Assembly: GCF_001307295.1 (NCBI RefSeq) | Contig: NZ_CP012700.1 | Span: forward strand, 2,421,001-2,485,000 | Source: Sphingopyxis macrogoltabida | GTDB lineage: Bacteria; Pseudomonadota; Alphaproteobacteria; Sphingomonadales; Sphingomonadaceae | Length of the DNA stretch: 64,000 nucleotides | Direction of reading: 5' to 3' | Shown here: in pieces, positions 44,384 to 55,065 of the stretch | Numbering within the stretch: position 1 is the first letter of the stretch | Layout of the letters: each line of letters opens with the position of its first letter | Translations under genes and position numbers: made by a program | The notes under the pieces: generated by a model | Databases searched by the model: none | Told to the model about the DNA's origin: nothing | The model's input: the letters and a program-made list of their open reading frames with translations, nothing else

Positions 44384-46829
44384 CGGACACCCGATGCGCC
44401 GCGTCGTCGAGCGCCGCCGACACGGCTTCGGTCAACTGCGCGACGGAAAAGGGTTTGGGAAGGAAAGCCACGTCGTCAATATCGATCGACTGGCGCAATT
44501 GTTCCTCGGCGTAGCCCGACATGAAGAGCACCGGTAGCGCCGGACGCTTCGCGCGCATGGCGCGAACCATCGCCGGCCCGTCCATCGTCGGCATCACGAC
44601 GTCGCTGACGATCAGATCGACCTTGTCCATCTGGCCGAAGCGTTCGAGCCCCTCTTCGCCCTGCGACGCTGTGACGACGGTGTAGCCCGCCCGGACCAGC
44701 GCGCGCTCGGCAACCGCACGCACCATATCCTCGTCCTCGACGAGCAGGATGGTGCCGGTTCCCCACTGGCTTTTCTTCGGCTTGGGCGGCGGCGCAGCCA
44801 CGACCGGCGCGTCGCCTTCCGCACGGTGGACGGGGAGGTAGATGGTGAAGCTGGTTCCCTGCCCCGGCTTGCTGTCGGCGAAAATGAAACCCGCCGACTG
44901 CTTGATGATGCCATAGACGGTCGACAGGCCGAGCCCGGTTCCCTTGCCGACATCCTTGGTGGTGAAAAAGGGTTCGAAAATCTTCGGCAACACGTCGGCG
45001 GCGATGCCGGTGCCGGTATCGCTGACCTTGAGTGCGCTATAGTCGGCAGGCGGCATGATCTCGCTGCCCATCTGCCGCGCTTCGGCGGCCGAGACCGGAT
45101 AGGTTTCGATCGTCAGCGTGCCGCCGCCCGGCATCGCGTCGCGTGCATTGACGGCGAGGTTGATGATCACCTGTTCGAGCTGACCGGGGTCGGCGCGCAC
45201 CGCGCCGAGCCCCCGGCCATGATGGACCGACAGTTTCACCGTATCGCCGATCAGCCGCTTCAGAAGATGCGAGACTTCGGAGATGACGTCGGGAAGCTGG
45301 AGAATTTGCGGCCGCAACGTCTGCTGACGCGAAAAGGCCAGAAGCTGCCGCGTCAGGCTGGCGGCACGGTTGGCGTTGCTGCGGATTTGCTGGATATCGT
45401 CATAATCGCTGTCACCGGGCGTATGGCGCATCAGCATCAGGTCGCACGCCCCGAGCACCGCGGTCAGGATATTGTTGAAATCGTGCGCGACGCCGCCGGC
45501 GAGCTGGCCCACCGCCTGCATCTTCGACGCTTGCGCCACCTGCCGCTTGAGCCGCGATTCCTCGCTCGAATCCTTCAGGCTCAGCAGCACTGCCGCCTCG
45601 CCTAGTCCGCGCACGCCTACAACGCGCATCGACACCGGCTCGTCACTCTGCCCCGCCAGCCGGATCGACAGGTCGCCGCCGACCTGCTGCCCGCTGCTGT
45701 GACGGCGGATCATGTCGGCGAGCGGTCCTTTATCCTCGCCCACCACCAGGTCGCCGGGATAACGGAGCATCTTGCCTTCGGCGAGCCCTGCCGCGCGCAG
45801 GAAAGCCCGGTTCATGTAGAGGAAGCGTCCGTCGCGATCGACCATCGCGAGCCCGAAGGGCAGCAGCGACAGCAAGGTTTCGACATAGCCCTGCGCCGTG
45901 CCGCGATCGGTCGGCCCCATTTCCTCGTCGAGCATCGCGAGGAGCATCGGCGTGTGGCTGTCGGCGGGCGCGAGCGGAATCTGGAGCATGCGCACGGGTG
46001 TCGCACGGTCGCCCTCGCGCGCGAAATAGAGCGAGCCGCCATCGTCGAGGCGCAGCATCGGCGCGACGTCGCGGCCGGCATAATGGGTGACGTCGCCTTC
46101 GCCCAATGCGCGCAGCAGAAACGCCTGATTCGCGACCCGGAGCCGCCCCTCGGCGCTGACGAGCGCCGCCATCACCCCCGCCTGCCCCAGCGTCCGTCCC
46201 GCCGGTCCATCAAGGTGGCGGACGATTTCCGACACGAGGTCGAGCCGTTCGAGCGCCGCGAAGCGCCACACGAGATAATCCTCGGCCTGCCCGGTCCGCG
46301 TCACCTGCGCGCGCAATTGCAGCGGCCCCACCGCCAGATCGTCGACCCGGCCTTCGCCGTCACGCCACGCCGCGCGTCCGGCATTCTTGAGCAATTCGGC
46401 CCCGCGTCCGTCGACCGGCAGGCCCGGCGGCGTAATGAAGCCGCCGAACCAGGTCGCGAACAGGTCGTTGGCGCAGACCAGCCGGCCGGCGCGGTCGGTG
46501 ACCGCGATCGCGACATCGTCGTGATTGACCGCGGCGCGCAGCATCGTCCAGTCGGGAAGCGGGGCCTCGCCCGCCGCGGCGACCGGAAACAATCGGCGCG
46601 CCAGCACTACCCCGCCGACCGCGATCGCCAGCCCGGCGAGGAAACCTGCCGCGAGCGGCGCATTGCCGGTGACCCAGAACAGCAGCGCGACCGACAGCAG
46701 CGCCAGCGCGCCGAGCATCGCATAATCGATGCGCGACAGGGTCGGCGGGACCAGCAACGGGCCGCCCGGGCCCGCCTCCCTGCTGAAATCTTCCTCAGCG
46801 GCAGGCAGGCTTTGCGCGGTCAATGACAA
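44373..46829 (-). CDS. cckA: Hybrid sensor histidine kinase CckA
   Basis: This 818-aa hybrid kinase has two N-terminal membrane helices (residues about 35-80), two or more PAS-like domains ([26 protein letters not shown]), a HisKA domain with the CckA-type H-box [22 protein letters not shown], a HATPase domain ([51 protein letters not shown]) and a C-terminal receiver ([30 protein letters not shown]). CckA drives phosphorylation of CtrA through ChpT, controlling cell cycle, motility and, in Rhodobacter, GTA release. chpT is also in this window at 61195. Confidence 0.95.
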   Translation of the reverse strand: MSLTAQSLPAAEEDFSREAGPGGPLLVPPTLSRIDYAMLGALALLSVALLFWVTGNAPLAAGFLAGLAIAVGGVVLARRLFPVAAAGEAPLPDWTMLRAAVNHDDVAIAVTDRAGRLVCANDLFATWFGGFITPPGLPVDGRGAELLKNAGRAAWRDGEGRVDDLAVGPLQLRAQVTRTGQAEDYLVWRFAALERLDLVSEIVRHLDGPAGRTLGQAGVMAALVSAEGRLRVANQAFLLRALGEGDVTHYAGRDVAPMLRLDDGGSLYFAREGDRATPVRMLQIPLAPADSHTPMLLAMLDEEMGPTDRGTAQGYVETLLSLLPFGLAMVDRDGRFLYMNRAFLRAAGLAEGKMLRYPGDLVVGEDKGPLADMIRRHSSGQQVGGDLSIRLAGQSDEPVSMRVVGVRGLGEAAVLLSLKDSSEESRLKRQVAQASKMQAVGQLAGGVAHDFNNILTAVLGACDLMLMRHTPGDSDYDDIQQIRSNANRAASLTRQLLAFSRQQTLRPQILQLPDVISEVSHLLKRLIGDTVKLSVHHGRGLGAVRADPGQLEQVIINLAVNARDAMPGGGTLTIETYPVSAAEARQMGSEIMPPADYSALKVSDTGTGIAADVLPKIFEPFFTTKDVGKGTGLGLSTVYGIIKQSAGFIFADSKPGQGTSFTIYLPVHRAEGDAPVVAAPPPKPKKSQWGTGTILLVEDEDMVRAVAERALVRAGYTVVTASQGEEGLERFGQMDKVDLIVSDVVMPTMDGPAMVRAMRAKRPALPVLFMSGYAEEQLRQSIDIDDVAFLPKPFSVAQLTEAVSAALDDAAHRVSDAG

Positions 46830-46844
46830 TCTTTCCTGTTGGCG

Positions 46845-48914
46845 TTACCAGATGCGGACGCGATCTTTCGGCGCCAGATAAAGCTTCTGGCCTTCCTTGA
46901 CGTTATAGGCCTTATACCACGGGTCAAGGTTGCGCGAGACCCAAGACCGCTGAATCGACGGCGAATGCGGATCGGTGGTGATCCGCTGCGACAGATTCTG
47001 GTCGCGATAGTTGCGCCGCCAGACCTGCGCCCAGCCCAGGAAGAAGCGCTGGTCGCCGCTCAGCCCGTCGATCACCGGCGCTTCCTTGCCGCCAAGCGAC
47101 TTCTTGTACGCATCATAGGCGATCGTCAGCCCGGCGAGGTCGCCGATATTCTCGCCAAGCGTGAAGGTTCCGTCGAGATGTTCGCCGGGCAGCACCTCAT
47201 AGGCGTCATATTGCGCGACGAGCGCCTTGCCCGCCGCCTCGAACGCCGCGACGTCGGCGGGGGTCCACCAGTCGGCGAGCTTGCCGGTCTCGTCATACTT
47301 CGCGCCCTGATCGTCGAAATGGTGGCTGATCTCGTGGCCGATGACGGCGCCGATGCCGCCATAGTTGATCGCGGCGTCGGCGTTGGGATCGAAGAAGGGC
47401 GGCTGCAGGATCGCGGCGGGAAAGACGATCTCGTTCATGCCGAAATTGGCATAGGCGTTCACTTCCATCGGGGTCATCCCCCACTCCCAGCGACGGATCG
47501 GACCGCCAAGGCGGCTGATATTGTCGTCGTGCGCGAACTGGTTCGAGCGAAGCGCGTTGCCGAACAGGTCGTCGGCCTTGATTTCCAGCGCGCTGTAATT
47601 CTTCCACTGGTCGGGGTAGCCGATCTTGGTCGTGAAGTTGGCGAGTTTCTTCTTCGCCTTGACCTTGGTTTCGGGCTGCATCCAACTCAGGTTGCCGATG
47701 CGGGTGTCGAGCGCCGCGAGGACATTCTTGACCAGCACGTCCATCGCTGCCTTGGTTTCGGGCGGGAAATATTTGGCGACATAATCCTGACCGACGGCCT
47801 CGCCCATATTGCCCGTGGTGAAATCGACCGCGCGCTTCCAGCGCTCCTGCATCTGCGGCGTGCCCGACAGCGCGGTGCCATAAAAGGCAAAGGCTTCCTG
47901 TGCGACCGCGTCGGGCAGCACGTCGGAGAAGCCGTCGAGGCTGCGGACGATCAATATGTCGCGGATGACGCCGATCGGCGCATCGGCGAGCAGCTTGGCT
48001 TCGCCGGTGAAGGCGCTCGGCTGCGCGACCAGCAGTGTGTCTTCCTTGACCCCGACGCCGCGGATGAAGGTCGCCCAGTCGAAGCCCGGCGCCGCCTTTG
48101 CCAGCTCGGCGACCGTCATCTTGTTATAGACCTTGACCGCGTCGCTGCTGTCGTTCTTGTCCCAGTGGACGGTCGCGACCTGCTTTTCGAAATCATAGAT
48201 CGCCTTGGCGCGCGCCGCGGCATCCTTCTCGCCCGCCAGCGTCAGAACATTCTGGAGATGCGCGAGATAAGCAGCCTGCAGCTTCGTGTTGCGTTCGCCG
48301 TCCTTCAGGTAGAAATCGCGATCGGGCATGCCGATGCCGCCCTGCCCCATCGAATAGATATAGACTTCGGGATTCTTGTCGTCCTGCCCGACATAACCGC
48401 CGAAGAAATGCGGAATGCCGTTGCGGTCGGCTTCGGCGAGCAGCGCGGCGAGGCCGGCCTTATCGACACCGCGGACCTTCGCCAGCCACGGCTCGATCGG
48501 TGCAAGCCCCTTGGCCTCCACCGCGGCAGAATCGAGGTACGACGCATAGGCGCGGCCGATCATGCTGTTCGGGTCGCCCTTCGCTGCCTCGAGGATTTCC
48601 TGCGTGCGCTTCTGCGACAGGTCGCCAAGCGCGGTGAACATGCCATAGTTCGACTTGTCGGCCGGAATCTGGGTGTTCTTCGCCCAGGTACCGTTGGCAT
48701 AGGCGTAGAAATCGTCGCCGGGCTGGACGCTCTTGTCCATGCCGCTGGTGTCGAACCCGAAATCGCCGATTTCGGGCTTGCCGGCATCCGTGCCGACAGA
48801 CGCGGCGGGCGCGCTTTCCTGTGCCGCGGCGCTGGTCGCCGGGACGATGCCGGTCAGGATTGCGCCAAGCGCAGCGGTCGCCATCAGGCGCGAAGAGACA
48901 TTGAGACGAGACAT
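46845..48914 (-). CDS. M13 family zinc metallopeptidase (neprilysin-like)
   Basis: This 689-aa exported peptidase has a signal peptide (LMATAALGAILTGIVPATSAAAQ). The zinc site is IGHEISHHFDDQG (HExxH) with the third ligand in GENIGDLAGLTIAY (E-x3-D). N-terminal segments (DDFYAYANGTWAKNTQIPADKSNYG) and the C-terminal DPHSPSIQRSW...VRIW end match M13 endopeptidases. It would act in the periplasm or at the outer membrane on peptides. The start is ATG 48914, preceded by GGGGA. It appears monocistronic. Confidence 0.96.
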   Translation of the reverse strand: MSRLNVSSRLMATAALGAILTGIVPATSAAAQESAPAASVGTDAGKPEIGDFGFDTSGMDKSVQPGDDFYAYANGTWAKNTQIPADKSNYGMFTALGDLSQKRTQEILEAAKGDPNSMIGRAYASYLDSAAVEAKGLAPIEPWLAKVRGVDKAGLAALLAEADRNGIPHFFGGYVGQDDKNPEVYIYSMGQGGIGMPDRDFYLKDGERNTKLQAAYLAHLQNVLTLAGEKDAAARAKAIYDFEKQVATVHWDKNDSSDAVKVYNKMTVAELAKAAPGFDWATFIRGVGVKEDTLLVAQPSAFTGEAKLLADAPIGVIRDILIVRSLDGFSDVLPDAVAQEAFAFYGTALSGTPQMQERWKRAVDFTTGNMGEAVGQDYVAKYFPPETKAAMDVLVKNVLAALDTRIGNLSWMQPETKVKAKKKLANFTTKIGYPDQWKNYSALEIKADDLFGNALRSNQFAHDDNISRLGGPIRRWEWGMTPMEVNAYANFGMNEIVFPAAILQPPFFDPNADAAINYGGIGAVIGHEISHHFDDQGAKYDETGKLADWWTPADVAAFEAAGKALVAQYDAYEVLPGEHLDGTFTLGENIGDLAGLTIAYDAYKKSLGGKEAPVIDGLSGDQRFFLGWAQVWRRNYRDQNLSQRITTDPHSPSIQRSWVSRNLDPWYKAYNVKEGQKLYLAPKDRVRIW

Positions 48915-49010
48915 TTTATTCCCCGGATTTCGAGACATTTCGAAAGGCCGCCCCGCCCATGCAGGCCGGTCTTGAGCGATAGACCAGCTATACGCCGCGT
49001 CTTCGAGGGT

Positions 49011-49640
49011 TCAACCGGCGGCCGTGTCGCTCGTCGATGCCTCAAGTCGTTTGTCGCGAGCGCGGCGAATCTTTTGCCGCCAGCGTAGGCGAATCCAGCT
49101 ATCCCAAATCACCGAGGCGAGGACATAGCCGACGACCGCCGAAACAACCGAGATGACGAACAGCCCGGCAAGGCCGCCGAGCAGCGCCGTTCCCGCGTTG
49201 GCGGTGAACCAGTGCCACCATTCGACCAGCGAAGCGCCTTCGTCATAGAGGATATAGAGGTTCGACACGTTGGTGTGCATGCCGAACAGCGCGCTGCCCA
49301 GCCACACCGACGCCGCGAGAATCAGCGGCGTGGTGACCGGATTCGACAGGAAGGTCATCGCCGCCCCGACTGGAATATTGGCGCGAAACGGTAGCGCAAG
49401 CAGCGCGACGCCCAATATCTGCACGCCGGGGATCAGGAAAAAAATGCCGACAAACAGTCCAAGCGCGGTGCCGCGGCGGACCGAGGTCCGCGTGAAACGC
49501 CACAGATGGCTGTGCGCGACGCGGTGGGCAAACGGCTTGATGAAACGGCTTTCCAGCAATTCCTCGCGGCTGGGGGAATTGCGCCGAATCCAGTTCATCA
49601 CCGCGGCTTTGTCGCGCGGCTTCTTTCCTGCCCCGCTCAT
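49011..49640 (-). CDS. DUF2062 domain membrane protein
   Basis: This 209-aa protein has a basic N-terminus ([23 protein letters not shown]) and the DUF2062 core: [59 protein letters not shown], followed by two further helices. DUF2062 proteins are inner-membrane proteins of unknown function. The start overlaps the smpB stop by 4 bp (ATGA). Confidence 0.92.
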   Translation of the reverse strand: MSGAGKKPRDKAAVMNWIRRNSPSREELLESRFIKPFAHRVAHSHLWRFTRTSVRRGTALGLFVGIFFLIPGVQILGVALLALPFRANIPVGAAMTFLSNPVTTPLILAASVWLGSALFGMHTNVSNLYILYDEGASLVEWWHWFTANAGTALLGGLAGLFVISVVSAVVGYVLASVIWDSWIRLRWRQKIRRARDKRLEASTSDTAAG

Positions 49641-50122
49641 CCGCGCTCTTTCATCAGCCGTTGCTTGTCGCGCTTCCAGTCGCGTTCCTTGATCGATTCC
49701 CGCTTGTCGTGCGCCTTCTTGCCCTTGGCGAGCGCCAGTTCGACCTTCGCCCGGCCGCGGCTGTTGAAATAGACGCTGAGCGGCACCAGCGTCATGCCCT
49801 GCCGCATCACGCCCGCGTGCAGCTTGTTGATCTCGCGCCCGTTGAGCAGCAGTTTGCGCGGCCGCTTCGGCTCATGGTTGAAGCGGTTGCCGTGGCTGAA
49901 TTCGGGGATGTTGGCGTTGATCAACCAAACCTCGCCGCCGGTCACCTCGGCATAGCTTTCGGCGATCGTCCCTTCGCCGAAGCGCAGCGACTTCACCTCG
50001 GTGCCCTGCAGCGCGATCCCCGCTTCGAACACCTGTTCGATCGCATAGTCGAAGCGCGCGCGCCGGTTCTCGGCGACGACCTTCTTCTTGTCGAATTCGG
50101 CGGCGGACTGCGGACGGGCCAT
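49637..50122 (-). CDS. smpB: SsrA-binding protein SmpB
   Basis: This 161-aa protein binds tmRNA and brings it to stalled ribosomes for trans-translation. The OB-fold core is visible: [74 protein letters not shown]. The basic C-terminal tail [21 protein letters not shown] is the part that enters the empty mRNA channel. It lies 9 bp downstream of dapA and is coupled to the DUF2062 gene. Confidence 0.98.
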   Translation of the reverse strand: MARPQSAAEFDKKKVVAENRRARFDYAIEQVFEAGIALQGTEVKSLRFGEGTIAESYAEVTGGEVWLINANIPEFSHGNRFNHEPKRPRKLLLNGREINKLHAGVMRQGMTLVPLSVYFNSRGRAKVELALAKGKKAHDKRESIKERDWKRDKQRLMKERG

Positions 50123-50131
50123 GACGAAAGC

Positions 50132-51007
50132 TCAGATCACTCCTGCCGACGACAGCGCGGCATCGACGGCGGCACGCGATGCGTCCGACGCCGGAATGAT
50201 AGGTAGGCGCACTTCGGGCGAAAACCAGTCATGGATACGCGACAGCGCATATTTGGCCGGTCCCGGCGACGCGTCGGAGAACATCGCCTTGTGGAGATCG
50301 AACAGCCGGTCATGCAACGCCAGCGCCTTCGCCCAGTCGGCGGCGGCACACGCCGCAGCAAACTCCGCGCAGAGCCGCGGTGCGACATTGGCGGTGACCG
50401 AAATGCAGCCGACGCCGCCCATGACGGCGTGCGGCAGCCATAGATCGTCGTTGCCCGAAAGCTGACAGAAGTCCGTCCCCGCGCCCGCACGATGAACCGT
50501 CACGCGGGCGAGGTCGCCGCTCGCATCCTTGATCGCAACGACCGAGGGGATTTCGGCGAGCTTGCACATCGTCTCGGCGCTGATGTCGGCGACGGTGCGG
50601 CCGGGGACGTTATAAACGACGATCGGCAGGTCCGACGCATCGGCAAGCGCCCTGAAATGCGCGAGCATGCCCTCCTGCGTCGGGCGGTTGTAATAGGGCG
50701 CGACGACCAGCGCCGCGGTGGCTCCGGCGGCCTGCGCGTGGCGCATGTGGCGCATCGCGGTCGCGGTGTCGTTCGACCCGCAGCCGGCGATCACCGGGAC
50801 GCGGCCCGCCGCCGCCTCGACGCAGGCGTCGATGACCTGATAATGCTCGTCGAAGCCGAGCGTCGGGCTCTCGCCGGTCGTGCCGCACGGGACCAGCGCG
50901 CTCGTTCCCTCGTCGATCTGCCACTCGACCAGCCGTTTGAAGGCCGGCGCGTCGAACGCTCCATCGCGAAATGGCGTCACCAAGGCGGGAATCGAACCCG
51001 AGAACAT
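50132..51007 (-). CDS. dapA: 4-hydroxy-tetrahydrodipicolinate synthase
   Basis: This 291-aa class I aldolase condenses pyruvate with aspartate semialdehyde in lysine and meso-diaminopimelate synthesis. It shows GSIPALVTPFRDGAFD, PCGTTGESPTLGFDEH, VVAPYYNRPTQEGMLAHF (catalytic Tyr), VVYNVPGRTVADI and the Schiff-base Lys in VVAIKDASGDLARV (near residue 161). Length is typical. It is divergent from slt across 101 bp and is followed by smpB. Confidence 0.98.
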   Translation of the reverse strand: MFSGSIPALVTPFRDGAFDAPAFKRLVEWQIDEGTSALVPCGTTGESPTLGFDEHYQVIDACVEAAAGRVPVIAGCGSNDTATAMRHMRHAQAAGATAALVVAPYYNRPTQEGMLAHFRALADASDLPIVVYNVPGRTVADISAETMCKLAEIPSVVAIKDASGDLARVTVHRAGAGTDFCQLSGNDDLWLPHAVMGGVGCISVTANVAPRLCAEFAAACAAADWAKALALHDRLFDLHKAMFSDASPGPAKYALSRIHDWFSPEVRLPIIPASDASRAAVDAALSSAGVI

Positions 51008-51108
51008 GCTCCGCTCCTTTACAAAAACAGGCCCGCGACCGATAGGAATCTCAGGCGCGCCGCCTAATGGACGTCTATTCAGCGCCCCGCAAGGAGTTTG
51101 GCATTAGT

Positions 51109-53136
51109 ATGGCCGCTATGATCTCGCTGCCCAGGATTTCCCGCCTCGCGCTCGCCGCGGCCCTGCTCGTCCCCACTGCTGCCACCGCCAGCGAACTCAC
51201 CCCCGAACAAATGGCCTGGTACCGCGCCCAGATGGGGCTCGCGTCGGCCTCGGGTCCGCCGCCCGCGACCAGTTCGGTCGGCGACGCGGTGATGGAATGG
51301 CGGCGGCTGACCGCGAACACGGGCGCCTCCTTCGACCAGTTGTCGCGCTTCCTGATGGCGAACAAGGGCTGGCCCGACGCCGACAAGATGCGCAATCGCG
51401 CCGAAAAGGCGATCGCGCTCGACAGTTTCGACCCGTCGCGCACCCTCGCCTATTTCGCCGCCTATCCGCCGCAGACTGCGAGCGGCCACCTGCGCATGGC
51501 GCTCGCGCTCAACGCGACCGGACGCCGCGACGAGGCCAATGCCGCCGTCCGCCGCGCATGGACGAGCGGCGCGCTCGACGATTATGAAGCGAGCCGGGCG
51601 CTGAGCTTCTTTCCCGGCGCGCTGACGCCCGCCGATCACGATGCGCGAATGGACCGGCTGCTGTGGCTCGGCGCCACCGCGGCGGCGGGCCGCCAGCTTG
51701 CCTATACGTCGCCCGAGAAGCGCAACATCTTTGCCGCCCGCCTCGCGATGCGCAGCGGCGCGGTCGACGCCGCGATGCAGGCGATGGCGGTCGAGAGCGC
51801 GAACCCGTCGCTCACCCGCACCGACGCCGGCTATATCACCGACAAGGCGACGTGGCTGCGCAAGGGCGGCCGGGTCGGCGAAGCCCGTGCTTTGCTCGCC
51901 GCACCGCGGTCGCTCGCCGCCGCGCCGACCGATGCCGAGGAATGGCTCGAAACGTTGCTCACCAATGCACGGCAAGCCGATGCCGCGGGCGACAAGCAGA
52001 CGGCCTATAATATCGCGCGGCAGCTCGACGATGCGCTGCCGCCCGGCACGGTGATCCGCGAGACGCCGCTCGGCATCCGCGACGATTATACGTCGCTCGC
52101 CTGGCTGGCGGGCCAGCTCGCCTACAAGAACCTCCGCCGACCTGCCGAGGCGGTACGCCTGTTCCGCAATTATGGCGAAGCGGCGCGCTCGGCGCAGACG
52201 CGGACGAAGGGCTTCTATTGGGCAGGCCGTGCGGCGCTGGCCGCGGGCGATCCCGCGACCGCCAATGCGGCCTTTGCCGATGCCGCCCAGCATTATGACC
52301 AGTTCTACGGACAATTGTCGCTCGAGCGGCTGAACCGGCCGCAACCGAAGCCGACGCCGGTTCCCTCGATCCAGGTGAGCGAAGACGAAAAGCGGGCGTT
52401 CGGCGACGACCGCCTCGTCCGCGCCGCCCGCGCGCTGGGCGAGATCGGCGCCTGGCGCGAACAGTCGCTGTTCCTGCGTGCGCTAGCGCAGAAGGCGACC
52501 TCGCCCGCCGACCATGTCCTCGCCGGCCAACTGGCGTCGCAGATCGGCCGCCCCGACCTCGGCGTGATGATCGGCCGCAGCGCGCAAGCGAACAGCCTCG
52601 ACGCCGTCGAAGTATCGGGCTTTCCGACCGTCCGTGTCCCGGCCGGCCACGAAAGCAACTGGACCTTCATCCACGCGATCACCCGGCAGGAAAGCCAGTT
52701 CGACCGGCAGGCGATCAGTCACGCCGGGGCACGCGGGATGATGCAGTTGATGCCGGGCACGGCACGCGAGGTCGCGGGCAAGCTGGGGCTCAGCTATGAC
52801 GCCGGATCGCTCACGACCGACACCAATTACAACATGATGCTGGGCTCGACCTATTTCCAGCAGATGCTGAGCTATTTCGGCGGCAGCTATCCGCTGGCGG
52901 TCGCGGCGTACAACGCCGGCCCCGGCAATGTGAACAAATGGCTGCGCGCCAACGGCGACCCGCGCGGCGGCGGCGTCGAAATGGTCGACTGGATCGAGGC
53001 GATTCCGATCTTCGAGACGCGCAACTATGTCCAGCGCGTGCTCGAAAACGCCGTCGTCTACGACACGCTGCGCGACGGGCGGACGCTGCCGCAGGCACCG
53101 CTCAGCTTCTATCTCGGCAAACGCACGCCGGGATAA
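51109..53136 (+). CDS. Soluble lytic murein transglycosylase (Slt family)
   Basis: This 675-aa exported enzyme has a signal peptide (RLALAAALLVPTAATAS), a long helical superhelix of TPR-like repeats, and a C-terminal SLT lysozyme-like domain: HAITRQESQFDRQAISHAGARGMMQLMPGTAREVA (catalytic Glu in RQESQF) and YFGGSYPLAVAAYNAGPGNVNKWL. It cleaves murein glycan strands with anhydromuramyl formation. ATG 51109 is chosen, with AAGGAG 12 bases upstream; ATG 51118 is an alternative. Confidence 0.95.
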   Translation: MAAMISLPRISRLALAAALLVPTAATASELTPEQMAWYRAQMGLASASGPPPATSSVGDAVMEWRRLTANTGASFDQLSRFLMANKGWPDADKMRNRAEKAIALDSFDPSRTLAYFAAYPPQTASGHLRMALALNATGRRDEANAAVRRAWTSGALDDYEASRALSFFPGALTPADHDARMDRLLWLGATAAAGRQLAYTSPEKRNIFAARLAMRSGAVDAAMQAMAVESANPSLTRTDAGYITDKATWLRKGGRVGEARALLAAPRSLAAAPTDAEEWLETLLTNARQADAAGDKQTAYNIARQLDDALPPGTVIRETPLGIRDDYTSLAWLAGQLAYKNLRRPAEAVRLFRNYGEAARSAQTRTKGFYWAGRAALAAGDPATANAAFADAAQHYDQFYGQLSLERLNRPQPKPTPVPSIQVSEDEKRAFGDDRLVRAARALGEIGAWREQSLFLRALAQKATSPADHVLAGQLASQIGRPDLGVMIGRSAQANSLDAVEVSGFPTVRVPAGHESNWTFIHAITRQESQFDRQAISHAGARGMMQLMPGTAREVAGKLGLSYDAGSLTTDTNYNMMLGSTYFQQMLSYFGGSYPLAVAAYNAGPGNVNKWLRANGDPRGGGVEMVDWIEAIPIFETRNYVQRVLENAVVYDTLRDGRTLPQAPLSFYLGKRTPG

Positions 53137-53142
53137 GCGCCG

Positions 53143-53631
53143 GTGGCGGGGGAGAAGACCAACATCATTTCTCCGGCGGGCTTCGCCGCGCTGCGCGCCG
53201 AATATGATGCGCTGTTCGCGACCGAACGCCCGAAGCTGGTCGAAACGATCAGTTGGGCAGCCGGCAACGGCGACCGCAGCGAGAATGGCGACTATATCTA
53301 CGGCCGCAAAAGGCTGCGCGAGATCGACCGGCGCCTGTCCTTTCTCGCCCGGCGTATGAAAGCGGCGCGCGTCGTGGATCCGGCGGCACAGCCCGACAAG
53401 AGCCGTATCTGGTTCGGCGCGACCGTCGAGCTCGCCGACGACGATGACGTACGGCGCATCGTCACGCTGGTCGGCGACGACGAGGCCGACGCGGGCGACG
53501 GCCGCATCGGCTGGAACAGCCCCCTCGCCCGCGCCCTGCGCGGCGCGGCGGTCGCTGACCTCAGAACCGTGCAACTCCCGGCCGGACCGAAGGAATGGGA
53601 AGTGATCCGCGTCGATTATCCCCAAAATTGA
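53143..53631 (+). CDS. greB: Transcription elongation factor GreB
   Basis: This 162-aa protein starts at GTG 53143, 6 bp after slt. The N-terminal coiled coil (GFAALRAEYDALFATERPKLVETISWAAGNGDRSENGDYIYGRKRLREIDRRLSFL pattern) carries the acidic tip residues D and E in GDRSENGDY, and the C-terminal FKBP-like domain ends PAGPKEWEVIRVDY. GDRSENGDYIYGRKRLREIDRR is the GreB, not GreA, form. It rescues backtracked RNA polymerase by stimulating transcript cleavage. Confidence 0.95.
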   Translation: MAGEKTNIISPAGFAALRAEYDALFATERPKLVETISWAAGNGDRSENGDYIYGRKRLREIDRRLSFLARRMKAARVVDPAAQPDKSRIWFGATVELADDDDVRRIVTLVGDDEADAGDGRIGWNSPLARALRGAAVADLRTVQLPAGPKEWEVIRVDYPQN

Positions 53632-53759
53632 CACCATAGGCGCTATCCCTCCCCCACCCAAAAACCGGCATCGACCGACCGCCAATCTGACTATCACCGA
53701 TGGCAACTGGACGATCGGTTAATCGCTGATAAGCTGGCGGCGGAGGGGAGAATGCGGGG

Positions 53760-54404
53760 ATGAGAAAAGCGATCTTTCTGGCGACGCTGCTTCTGCAGGG
53801 CGCCGCCCATGCTGCACCGGCACGCCCGCCGATCACCGACCAGTTCCTCTTCGACCAGCTCGAGCTTGGCGAGGAGATCGAGGGCCGCGTCGATGGCGAT
53901 CTCAACAGCGACGGCGATCCCGACACGGCGTTTATCGTCGCGAGCCCCGACGAGCGGCATGTCTATGTCGTGCTCAGCTATCGCAGCGAGGTCGATTTCG
54001 GGCATCAGCCCGGCGGCGATTTCAAGCTGGCGCCCGACGCGCTGGGCCCCGCCGAGCTGTCGATCAGCAAGGGGGTGCTCACGATCAAGAATCTGACCGG
54101 CGGCACCACCGCGCTTTCGGCGACCTACCGCTATCGCGCCGACAAGGTCGAGCCGAAGCTGCGGCTGATCGGGCTCGACGCCACCGTCTACAGCCGTACC
54201 TATGCCCATGACGGCAATGAGATGAGCTGGAACCTCCTCACCGGCGACGTCGAGACCAAGACGCTGAAGCTGACCGGCGAGGGCGAGGACCCGACCTATG
54301 AGGATGCGTTCGTGACCCGCTTCAAACGTCCCTCGAAACCTGTCTATATGGCGGATACGCCCGATCCCGAGGAACAGCTCGTCGCCTTTACCAAGGCGAA
54401 ATAG
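53760..54404 (+). CDS. Exported hypothetical protein with FG-GAP-like segment
   Basis: This 214-aa protein has a signal peptide (AIFLATLLLQGAAHAAP). DGDLNSDGDPDTAFIVAS near residues 45-62 is a calcium-binding D-x-N-x-D-G-x-x-D loop of the kind found in FG-GAP repeat proteins, followed by beta-rich sequence (VYVVLSYRSEVDF; LSATYRYRADKVEPKLRLIGLDA). No overall family is recognised. It probably folds in the periplasm. Confidence 0.7.
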   Translation: MRKAIFLATLLLQGAAHAAPARPPITDQFLFDQLELGEEIEGRVDGDLNSDGDPDTAFIVASPDERHVYVVLSYRSEVDFGHQPGGDFKLAPDALGPAELSISKGVLTIKNLTGGTTALSATYRYRADKVEPKLRLIGLDATVYSRTYAHDGNEMSWNLLTGDVETKTLKLTGEGEDPTYEDAFVTRFKRPSKPVYMADTPDPEEQLVAFTKAK

Positions 54405-54413
54405 CAGCAGTAC

Positions 54414-54569
54414 CTAGGGCTGCAGCAGTGCGGGGATTATCCATACCGCCGATAGCACGACAATCGCCGCGATCAGCGAAATGGCGAGCACATAGCGGAC
54501 ATTATGTCCCTTGACCCCGCTGCTCGCCTCGGTCTCGGTGACTTCGACATGATCCTCGACGACTTTCAT
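54414..54569 (-). CDS. Small single-span membrane protein (51 aa)
   Basis: This 51-aa protein has an acidic N-terminus (KVVEDHVEVTETEASSGVKGHN) and a single C-terminal helix (YVLAISLIAAIVVLSAVWIIPALL). GGGAGACGAACC on the minus strand gives a Shine-Dalgarno before ATG 54569. Its stop lies 9 bp from the convergent exported protein. Function unknown. It follows rnpB, on the same strand, 76 bp away. Confidence 0.65.
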   Translation of the reverse strand: MKVVEDHVEVTETEASSGVKGHNVRYVLAISLIAAIVVLSAVWIIPALLQP

Positions 54570-54645
54570 GGTTCGTCTCCCTTCTGGTCCGGTTAATACG
54601 CGGACCTGCGGCGCGGGGTTCCGCGCCTTGCTTCGGGAGAGAAAT

Positions 54646-55029
54646 GCCAGAGGGTCTGTAAGCCGGGTTCTGTCCACCCCCTTTGACGGGGGATAGGCGA
54701 TCATTCCTCTAGGCGGACGGTTACCCGAACGCTCAAGCAGTCAACCCGGACGGCGGGGCCGGAACCGACCCTGGATAAATCCGTGCCATCCCTATTCGAC
54801 CTTGCTCCCGGTGGGGTTTGCCATGCCGCGTCCGTTACCGTCCGCGCGGTGCGCTCTTACCGCACCCTTTCACCTTTCGCCGGGCCGAAGCCGTTGGCGG
54901 TCTTCTCTCTGTGGCACTTTCCCTAACCCCCTTGCGGAGGCCGCCGGACGTTATCCGGCACCGTGGTTTCCGTGGAGCCCGGACTTTCCTCCCCCGCTTG
55001 CGCGGCGGCGATCGCCCGACCCTCTGGCG
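54646..55029 (-). ncRNA. rnpB: RNase P RNA (type A)
   Basis: The minus strand begins GCCAGAGGGTCGGGCGATCG and includes the conserved GGAGGAAAGTCCGGGCTCC block near the 5' end, and ends with the matching ACAGAACCCGGCTTACAGAC and complementary CCCTCTGGC closing stem. Interior conserved pieces such as GGTAAACCCC-type and AGGGTGAAA-type segments are present in order. It is the catalytic RNA that trims tRNA 5' leaders; length (about 384 nt) is normal for an alphaproteobacterium. Confidence 0.96.
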
Positions 55030-55065
55030 CGGACGATTATAGGCCCTTTGGCCGGGTTTGACGAG

